NCBI GenBank assembly: GCA_014860115.1
Contig: JACZKK010000143.1
Location: 1-38,384, forward strand
DNA length: 38,384 bases
DNA from: Ignavibacteriaceae bacterium
GTDB taxonomy: Bacteria > Bacteroidota > Ignavibacteria > Ignavibacteriales > Ignavibacteriaceae
Direction: 5' to 3'
Below are positions 9,601 through 15,219 of this stretch, one piece after another. The notes under the pieces were generated by a model. It worked only from the letters and a program-made list of their open reading frames with translations. It did not search any database and was not told where the DNA came from. Numbering within the stretch: the stretch's first letter is position 1; each line of letters opens with the position of its first letter. The position numbers and the translations under genes are program-made.

Positions 9601-9821
9601 CCGTTGAAATTTCGGAAGAGGAGACGAAGAGAGTCTCACTTCCGACTATTCCGGTAGAAGAGCGAAAGTCCAGCCTGCACGAAGTGGAGCTGACTCTTTC
9701 TGCTGAACAGGCGAAGTATGAAGCACACCGGTGTATGAGGTGTGATCTTGAATTTATCCATGAGCAAAAAGATGGTAAGAAATTAGAACTCATCGAAAGC
9801 GAGGATATCTACCATGGTTAA
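6648..9821 (+). CDS. NuoF/HydB-GltD fusion flavoprotein, candidate bifurcating subunit
   Basis: 1057 residues from ATG 6648, preceded by GGGGG seven bases upstream (the TTG at 6642 is less likely). In order: an N-terminal thioredoxin-like [2Fe-2S] domain (SAGTCGQ, CHGFC); a NuoF core with FMN/NADH motifs GLRGRGGGGFATG (~182), CNADEGDPGAYM (~212) and GAGAFVCGEETAL (~298); and a [4Fe-4S] site ESCGKCFVCRKG (~473) with MCGLGQ (~520). At CRAGVC, where HydB proteins continue into a two-cluster ferredoxin, the chain switches to a GltD/NfnB-like module. That module has a Cys-rich N-terminus (CQTACPIG, CSHPCEYMC), an FAD site VAIVGSGPAGL (~658), an NADPH-type site GGGDSAIDAAR (~790) and FAGGDVVTGP (~934). 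It thus has NADH/FMN and FAD/NADPH centres on one chain, consistent with flavin-based electron bifurcation (Bfu/Nfn-like). That role is inferred. It overlaps the next gene by 8 bp. Confidence 0.92.
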   Translation: MPTIKSINEFRELKSRIKADRDSSIPTIVISAGTCGQASGANDLIRIAKRELIANGLTNRIHLRITGCHGFCEMEPSVLIEPSRVFYPKVTTENMSKIIKSIYREEILDDLLFHDAETGKPILRQDDIPFYKKQKRTLLSMNEKIDPIRLFDYLEAGGYDSFIKVLEAANPNWVVQEVKHSGLRGRGGGGFATGTKWEMLATQRNGREKYLVCNADEGDPGAYMDRSLLEGNPHSIIEGMLIGAFATGATNGIVYVRNEYPLAIKHLIIALRVAHEYGLLGNNILGTGFSFDITIVRGAGAFVCGEETALIRSVEGKMGEPRQRPPFPIEKGIYGKPTAINNVETWANVPLILKLGSKEYSKIGTPKNSGTKIFSLVGKVKNTGLVEVPMGISIKEIIFDIGGGASSSAKIKAVQTGGPSGGCIPVEKFNLPIDYDSLSAAGSIMGSGGMIVMDERTCMVDVAKYFTRFLKDESCGKCFVCRKGTQRMYELLEDISMGLGTLEKLDLLEELAHVVKDTSMCGLGQTAANPVLSTIKYYRHEYLEHINNKKCRAGVCRDLVGAPCQTACPIGTEAWRYIAHIAVGEYEKAYTAIREANPFPSVCARVCSHPCEYMCRSGTSGGQAIAIRALKRFITDRIEPSTYKPVRDKDSKKSKFKVAIVGSGPAGLTAAHYLSLKGYKITVYEKDEIPGGMLTSGIPSYRLPREVINKEIDALIDKNITLKTNSVLGRDFAVDELFEQGYNAVFLAMGAHKSKLLNIEGEDLDGVYPAIEFLKEFNLHGKNLAKGRVGVIGGGDSAIDAARVSLRQKDVKSVTLLYRRTRQEMPALQHEIDAAIEEGVKLVTLVSPIKIHSEHNHLSGVEFIKNKLGDVDSSGRRNPVPIPGSEEFMFFDTLIITIGDTPDVDYISSMKIDVSKWGTLIVDEDTLETNREGVFAGGDVVTGPNTVVDAIAAGKKAAIMIDRYLMQEELRQPPEIRLPKIYVPPVEISEEETKRVSLPTIPVEERKSSLHEVELTLSAEQAKYEAHRCMRCDLEFIHEQKDGKKLELIESEDIYHG

Positions 9822-10491
9822 TCTTAAATTGAACGGATTAATAGTATCAGTAGAAGAAGGAACAACTATCCTTGAAGCAGCGCAGTTTATGGGATTCCCG
9901 ATTCCAACTTTGTGTCATATGGAAGGACTTTCGCCATATGGTGCCTGTCGGCTTTGTGTTGTTGAAGTTGGTGAAGGAGTAAAAGCAAAGCTTGTTACAT
10001 CCTGCACATCTCTAGTTCAGGAAGGAATGAATGTCAGAACTGCTTCCAACCGTGTTGTAACAGCACGAAAGATGATAGTTGAACTTCTATTGGCTACTTG
10101 TCCTCAATCAAAAATTATTCAGGATATTGCTTCCGAGCTTGGTGTACGACAACAGAGATTCAGACAAGAGCACGAGGATTGCATTATGTGTGGTCTCTGT
10201 GTAAGAATGTGTGAAGAGCAGATGATGGCAAAGGCAATTGGTTTCCGTGGTCGCGGCGATCATCGCAGCATCGGAACACCATTCGACATCAAATCAGAAG
10301 TGTGCCGTTTATGTGGCGCTTGTATGTATGTTTGTCCTGCCTGTCAGTTAAGGTGCACTTACACTGAACCGGATAAAGCAATCTGTGGTGGATGCATGAA
10401 CCTGACACCACCTTGCTTAGAAAAAGAAAAATTTGATAATATGATGTGTTACATGGATCCCTGTGTAGCATGCGAAATTAAAATTAAATAG
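9814..10491 (+). CDS. NuoG/HydA N-terminal-like iron-sulfur subunit, no catalytic domain
   Basis: 225 residues forming only the electron-transfer part of NuoG/HydA. The N-terminal plant-type [2Fe-2S] domain has ligands C34, C45, C48 and probably C64. The His-Cys cluster segment of NuoG is degenerate (LLLATCPQSK). Two ferredoxin-type [4Fe-4S] motifs follow: CIMCGLCVRMC and CRLCGACMYVC. A further tail is rich in cysteine (CQLRC, CGGC, then CYMDPCVAC) and may hold another cluster or dock the next subunit. No molybdopterin or H-cluster domain is present, so the catalytic role must lie in another subunit, most simply the adjacent glutamate-synthase-like protein. ATG 9814 overlaps the end of the NuoF-GltD gene. 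Confidence 0.9.
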   Translation: MVNLKLNGLIVSVEEGTTILEAAQFMGFPIPTLCHMEGLSPYGACRLCVVEVGEGVKAKLVTSCTSLVQEGMNVRTASNRVVTARKMIVELLLATCPQSKIIQDIASELGVRQQRFRQEHEDCIMCGLCVRMCEEQMMAKAIGFRGRGDHRSIGTPFDIKSEVCRLCGACMYVCPACQLRCTYTEPDKAICGGCMNLTPPCLEKEKFDNMMCYMDPCVACEIKIK

Positions 10492-10504
10492 AGGAGAATA
10501 AAAA

Positions 10505-12088
10505 ATGTTGTACTCAAGAGTAAATTCATCAGCAGCAACACTTACCAAAAACAGAACAGAAGGTTCAATTACACCTTCATCCGGAATGTGTGTTACCTGT
10601 GTTGATGGCTGTATAGGAATGTGCGAGATCGGAAAATCTGCATACCGCGGACACGAGGTAATTTATCCTCAACCTTTTGGTGTAATAACGACTGCATCAG
10701 AAAAAATTTATCCCGTTGATTATTCTCACTTCAACATTATGGGAACTGCAGTCGGTGCTTACGGTATTGAAGCCGATAGTGACAAAGCCATCTTTCCAAA
10801 TGTCAGGATTGATGTTACATTCGGTCACGATAAAGGAATACACTTTAAGTATCCGTGGATCATTCCCGGAATCGGATCAACTAACATTGCGAAAAACAAC
10901 TGGGAAGGATTGGCAATCGGTTCAGCACTTGCCGGGACCGGATTAACAATCGGCGAAAATGTGACCGGTATGGATGTGGAATCTATTATAAACAGAGGAA
11001 AAGTATTTGATACAGTTGATTTGAAACGAAGAGTAAAACTTTACAAAGATCATCAGCGAAATGGATACGGCGCAATAGTAGTGCAGGCGAATGTTGAAGA
11101 TACACGTCTTGGAGTTCAGGAATATGCAATTGATAAACTTGGAGTTGAAGTTGTTGAACTTAAATGGGGACAGGGTGCAAAAGATATTGGCGGCGAAGTT
11201 AAGATAAGAGAATTGAAAAAAGCTCAGATGCTCTATGAACGTGGATATGTAGTTCTTCCAAATCCAACAGATCCTCATGTTATTCAGGCATTCGAAAGAG
11301 GTGCCTTTAAGGAATTCGAACGTCACTCAAGACTTGGCATGGTTAGCGAAGAAGGATTTGCCCAAAGAGTTGATGAACTTAGAAAAGCAGGGGCAAAGTA
11401 TATTTTCTTGAAAACAGGTGCATATCGCCCTGCTGATCTTGCACGAGCAGTTAAATTTGCTTCAAAGTATAAAATTGATTTGCTAACTGTCGATGGAGCC
11501 GGCGGTGGAACGGGAATGAGCCCGTGGAGAATGATGAACGAGTGGGGCGTTCCTCCGGTTGAACTTCATTCAATGCTTTATCAATACACAAAACAGCTTC
11601 ACGATAAAGGCGAATATGTTCCCGCGCTTGCTGTTGCCGGCGGATTTACATTCGAGGATCAGATATTCAAAGGACTCGCACTCGGTGCACCTTTTGTAAA
11701 ACTTGTTGGTATGGCACGTTCGCCAATTGCCGCTGCAATGGTTGGAAAGACTATCGGTCGTGCAGTTCAGGAAGGACAGCTTCCTGTTTATGTTGAGAGA
11801 TTTGGAAACAGTATCGATGAGATATTTGTTACAGCAAGCGAGTTAAGAAAAGAGCTCGGTAATTCTGAATTTGAAGCATTACCTCCGGGAGCGATTGGAC
11901 TCTATACTTATTATGAAAGATTAGGCCAAGGATTGAAACAGTTAATGAATGGCAGCAGAAAATTTGCTCCTGAGTTTATTACTCGAGATGATATTGCCGC
12001 GCTAACTCACGAAGCTGCAGAGATAAGCGGAATCAAATACATCACAGAAGTCGATAAAGAAGAAGCTCAGGTAATTTTGAACGGATAG
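10505..12088 (+). CDS. FMN-binding glutamate-synthase-family subunit
   Basis: 527 residues with the FMN-binding (beta/alpha)8 domain of the glutamate synthase large subunit, recognisable by KWGQGAKDIGGEVKIREL and DGAGGGTGMSP, which correspond to GQGAKPGEGG and GHDGGTGASP in GltB. The N-terminal glutaminase (GATase type 2) domain is absent. The CHLNTCPVG [3Fe-4S] motif of classical GltB is also missing: the region after FVKLVGMARSP has no cysteines. Instead an N-terminal C29-x2-C32-x3-C36-x3-C40 motif may carry a cluster. It is the last gene of the NuoE/NuoF-GltD/NuoG operon, with a strong GAGGAG ribosome site 8 bp upstream of ATG. It is proposed as the third catalytic site of the complex, but whether it makes glutamate is unproven. 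Confidence 0.9.
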   Translation: MLYSRVNSSAATLTKNRTEGSITPSSGMCVTCVDGCIGMCEIGKSAYRGHEVIYPQPFGVITTASEKIYPVDYSHFNIMGTAVGAYGIEADSDKAIFPNVRIDVTFGHDKGIHFKYPWIIPGIGSTNIAKNNWEGLAIGSALAGTGLTIGENVTGMDVESIINRGKVFDTVDLKRRVKLYKDHQRNGYGAIVVQANVEDTRLGVQEYAIDKLGVEVVELKWGQGAKDIGGEVKIRELKKAQMLYERGYVVLPNPTDPHVIQAFERGAFKEFERHSRLGMVSEEGFAQRVDELRKAGAKYIFLKTGAYRPADLARAVKFASKYKIDLLTVDGAGGGTGMSPWRMMNEWGVPPVELHSMLYQYTKQLHDKGEYVPALAVAGGFTFEDQIFKGLALGAPFVKLVGMARSPIAAAMVGKTIGRAVQEGQLPVYVERFGNSIDEIFVTASELRKELGNSEFEALPPGAIGLYTYYERLGQGLKQLMNGSRKFAPEFITRDDIAALTHEAAEISGIKYITEVDKEEAQVILNG

Positions 12089-12117
12089 AACGTTTCTTAA
12101 ATAAAACCTAATATTCA

Positions 12118-12152
12118 GCGTGTCAGAAAAATATTATCTGACGCGCTTTTTT
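12118..12152 (+). terminator. Terminator of the four-gene redox operon
   Basis: A 10-bp stem with one G-T pair (GCGTGTCAGA at 12118-12127, TCTGACGCGC at 12137-12146) has a 9-nt loop and is followed by six T residues. It lies 30 bp after the glutamate-synthase-like stop. Confidence 0.85.
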
Positions 12153-12204
12153 ATTTAATTTCATCAAGTATGACAGGGAACCTTTCCGCACCGGCAAAGT
12201 AAAA

Positions 12205-12229
12205 GGTTTAGAAATAACTAAACCGGAGG
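12205..12229 (+). promoter_or_regulatory. Hairpin abutting the ribosome binding site of the TonB gene
   Basis: GGTTTAG (12205-12211) and CTAAACC (12218-12224) form a 7-bp stem with a 6-nt loop. It ends exactly where the GGAGG Shine-Dalgarno (12225-12229) begins, six bases before ATG 12235. It could influence translation, but no regulator is evident and it may be chance in AT-rich DNA. Confidence 0.4.
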
Positions 12230-12234
12230 TTACA

Positions 12235-12882
12235 ATGTCGTCATTAAAAAATCCGAAAGCTGATTTAAGAAGGCTTTACTATCGTACATTCGAATCAGGA
12301 TTGATAATTTCTCTTATCCTGATTATCGCAGCATTCAAATTTTCACCAATTTCCTCAACTTCGGAATCGATTAAAGATAAGCCACCTGAACTGATAAAAA
12401 TTGAAGATATAATTAATACTGTTCAGAAACCGGATATTCCCCCACCACCAAAAGCGCCACAAATTATAACCGCGGCTTTAGATGATATTCCGGAAGATAT
12501 ATTTCTTGATGATATTGATGACATCAAGCCTGTTAAACTTCCTGATAAGCCACCATCAAAACCTAAAATAATTGATGATGAAATTATTTTTGTGTTTGTT
12601 GAAGAGATGCCAGAACCAATTGGTGGAATCAAAACTATTCAGGAAAAGGTTCATTATACTGAAATTGCCAGAAGAGCATTGGTAGAAGGAACAGTTTATA
12701 TCGAGGCAAGAATTGATAAAAATGGAAATATAATTGATGCAATTGTTAAAAAAGGGCTTGGTGCCGGACTGGATGAAGAAGCGTTGAATGCCCTTAAGTC
12801 AACTAAGTTTATTCCCGGAAAGCAAAGAGGAAAAGCTGTAAACGTGAAGATGGTTATTCCAATAAAGTTTGTTCTAAAATAA
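12235..12882 (+). CDS. TonB-family energy transducer
   Basis: 215 residues with the classical TonB layout. A short cytoplasmic N-terminus is followed by one membrane helix (~20-36, LIISLILIIAAF). A proline/acidic periplasmic spacer (~60-125) contains IPPPPKAPQ and KPPSKPKI. The C-terminal TonB domain (~135-215) contains VEGTVYIEARIDKNGNI and ALNALKSTKFIPGKQRGK. It couples the proton-motive force, through ExbB/ExbD, to outer-membrane TonB-dependent receptors such as the one at 22335-24704. No exbBD genes are adjacent. Ribosome site GGAGG lies 5 bp before ATG. It stands alone between a terminator and the antiporter gene, so it is probably its own transcript. Confidence 0.92.
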   Translation: MSSLKNPKADLRRLYYRTFESGLIISLILIIAAFKFSPISSTSESIKDKPPELIKIEDIINTVQKPDIPPPPKAPQIITAALDDIPEDIFLDDIDDIKPVKLPDKPPSKPKIIDDEIIFVFVEEMPEPIGGIKTIQEKVHYTEIARRALVEGTVYIEARIDKNGNIIDAIVKKGLGAGLDEEALNALKSTKFIPGKQRGKAVNVKMVIPIKFVLK

Positions 12883-13007
12883 GAACGCTGTCACAAAATT
12901 TTTTATAAGACTTCTCAGCAATACTGTTACATCTTTGATGATTGATCATTATCTTTAAATAAGAATATAAAAAATTATCAATCAATTTTAATCCTATCAA
13001 TTCTTAA

Positions 13008-14975
13008 ATGCACGATTACTCGATAATAAAAGATATCGTCCTGATACTTCTGGTATCGATCCCGATCATTGCAATCTTCAATCGTATTCAATTACCAAGC
13101 ATAGTTGGGTTTTTAATTGCCGGAGTCATCCTTGGACCTTCTGTTCTAAAGATCATAAGCAATCCTGACCAGATTGAAGTTATGGCTGAGATAGGAGTTA
13201 TTCTTCTCTTGTTTTCGATCGGCCTGGAACTTTCTTTGAAAGAATTAGCGGATATAAAAAAAATCCTGCTTATCGGAGGAGGCCTGCAGGTATCATTAAC
13301 TATTTTGATTGCATCGGTAATAATTTTTGTAATTGGGTTGCCTGCAAAACAGGCGATCTTCTTTGGAATTCTAATTAGTTTATCAAGTACTGTTATTGTT
13401 CTAAAACTTTTATCAGATAAAAATGAAATTGATGCGCCCCATGGTAAAATCTCCGTCGCTATATTAATTTTCCAGGACCTTGCTATAGTTCCGCTTTTTT
13501 TAATTGTAGACATGCTGGGTGCATCTGATAAGATTAGTTTTGGTGAAGTCTCAATCAGGCTATTGACTGCATTCGGAGCTGTAGCAGCCATTATTTTTAT
13601 TGCAAAATATCTTTCTCCTCACGTCCTTTATAGATTAGCAAAATTACGGATGAAGGAAATCTTTACTGTCGGTGTTATACTGCTGATTTTAGGAACTGCC
13701 TATCTGACTTATTCGCTTGGTCTTTCATTTGCATTGGGTGCTTTTATTGCGGGCTTGATTTTATCCGAGTCAGAGTATAGTCATCAGATAATAGCCGATA
13801 CTCTTCCATTAAGAGATGCGTTTAATAGCCTCTTCTTTGTTTCTATTGGTATGCTACTGAACTTAGGCTTTGTCATGGAAAGCCCTTTAGTTGTATTTGC
13901 ATTTTCTCTGGGGGTCGTTTTACTAAAGATTCTAATAATTTTCAGTGTAGTTCTTTTCTTGAAATATCCTGTCAGGATTGCAATCCTGGTCGGAATCGGA
14001 CTGGCGCAGGTCGGTGAATTTTCTTTTATCATAGGAGAACAAGGCTTTGGTCTGAATCTAATATCTCCTGAGCTTTTCAATATTTTTATTTCATCAACAA
14101 TAATAACAATGATTCTGACACCTTTGCTTTTCAAATTAGCCCCCAGAATTGCAGGTAAATCAGGTAACTTAGCTCCGGGCATATTAAAAGAAAAAATAAT
14201 TGAAAAAATTCAAGGGCATGTTATAGTTGCGGGATTTGGACTGAACGGAAGAAATCTTGCTCACGTTCTTAAAGAAACAGGAATCAAATATGTAATTATT
14301 GAAATGAATCCCGATACCGTTAAGAAAGAAAAATCAAAAGGTGAAAATATTATTTATGGTGATATTGGGAATTATGAGGTTCTTAAAACCGCTTTGATTG
14401 ATAAAGCTAAAGTACTTGTAATTGCTATTTCTGATCGTTCAACTTCAAGACGGGCTGCAAAAATTGCCAAGCAATTAAACCCGAACTTGTTTGTAATAGT
14501 AAGAACAAGATTTATGAAGGAAACTGATGAGCTGGTAAAGCTGGGCGCTGATATGGTAATACCGGAAGAGTTTGAAACATCAATACAAATTTTCAGGCAG
14601 GTGCTTGAGCAATATCATGTTCCGTTAAATGTTATTATGCAGCAGGTTAATTTACTCAGGGGTGAATCTTATAAGTATCTTCGTTCAGAAGAGGGTACAG
14701 AAGTTGCATTCACACACATTGACGAATTACTTTCTGCGCGTTTAACCGATACGTTCTACATAAATGAAGAAAATAAATTCACGGAAAAGACAATTGGCGA
14801 ATTAAATCTCCGGGACAAAACAGATGCAACAATAATAGCTATCGTTAGGAAGGGAACAACAATTACCACCCCGACAGCAAAAGACATACTTCACGCTGGC
14901 GACACACTTGTTATCACCGGAAGTCATAAGGCTGTGGATGACGCTTTTGATTTGCTTTCCAGCAAGTCAGCTTAA
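13008..14975 (+). CDS. KefB/CPA2-type monovalent cation:proton antiporter with TrkA domains
   Basis: 655 residues. Residues ~1-385 form 12-13 membrane helices of the Na+/H+ exchanger fold typical of CPA2 (SIVGFLIAGVILGPS, LLLFSIGLELSL, SLSSTVIVLKLLSD, ALGAFIAGLILSES). Residues ~403-520 are a TrkA-N Rossmann domain with VIVAGFGLNGRNLA and acidic IIEMN, a nucleotide-binding switch. The C-terminal ~90 residues are a TrkA-C domain (GDTLVITGS). The family moves K+ or Na+ against protons across the inner membrane. Ion specificity cannot be told from the sequence, and glutathione gating as in E. coli KefB is not implied. No Shine-Dalgarno is visible before ATG 13008. Single-gene unit. Confidence 0.9.
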   Translation: MHDYSIIKDIVLILLVSIPIIAIFNRIQLPSIVGFLIAGVILGPSVLKIISNPDQIEVMAEIGVILLLFSIGLELSLKELADIKKILLIGGGLQVSLTILIASVIIFVIGLPAKQAIFFGILISLSSTVIVLKLLSDKNEIDAPHGKISVAILIFQDLAIVPLFLIVDMLGASDKISFGEVSIRLLTAFGAVAAIIFIAKYLSPHVLYRLAKLRMKEIFTVGVILLILGTAYLTYSLGLSFALGAFIAGLILSESEYSHQIIADTLPLRDAFNSLFFVSIGMLLNLGFVMESPLVVFAFSLGVVLLKILIIFSVVLFLKYPVRIAILVGIGLAQVGEFSFIIGEQGFGLNLISPELFNIFISSTIITMILTPLLFKLAPRIAGKSGNLAPGILKEKIIEKIQGHVIVAGFGLNGRNLAHVLKETGIKYVIIEMNPDTVKKEKSKGENIIYGDIGNYEVLKTALIDKAKVLVIAISDRSTSRRAAKIAKQLNPNLFVIVRTRFMKETDELVKLGADMVIPEEFETSIQIFRQVLEQYHVPLNVIMQQVNLLRGESYKYLRSEEGTEVAFTHIDELLSARLTDTFYINEENKFTEKTIGELNLRDKTDATIIAIVRKGTTITTPTAKDILHAGDTLVITGSHKAVDDAFDLLSSKSA

Positions 14976-15219
14976 GTAACTATTTCGATTTTATTTCAAT
15001 TAACTTTCTTAATTTTTCTTCTAAAAACCAGCTTTTCTCAAAACTGGTGAACCTATTTCCGCTTTGAGTCACCAAATAGCCGTAAATTAAACTATTTTAT
15101 TTGCATATAAATTGTATATAAATGACGGATATTTGGATTTCTAGAAATGAGACTTAATGAGATAGTTAAAGAAATTAAACTTAAATTAGAATTATAAATA
15201 AACTTTAATGGGGTCAATA

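Noticed and set aside
9362-9793. Minus-strand open frame of 143 codons opposite the GltD part
   Set aside because: It is antisense to conserved FAD/NADPH-binding motifs and has no support of its own.
5757-12088. Reading the operon as an [FeFe] hydrogenase or complex I
   Set aside because: There is no H-cluster subunit and none of the membrane Nuo subunits; the fourth protein has a glutamate-synthase fold.
13088-13591. Minus-strand open frame of 167 codons inside the antiporter gene
   Set aside because: It is antisense to a conserved membrane protein, has no ribosome site and does not resemble a known protein.
15208-15219. Upstream ATG for the M14 peptidase
   Set aside because: ATG 15220 has a well-spaced GGGG site that includes part of the earlier ATG codon, and it starts the signal peptide cleanly.
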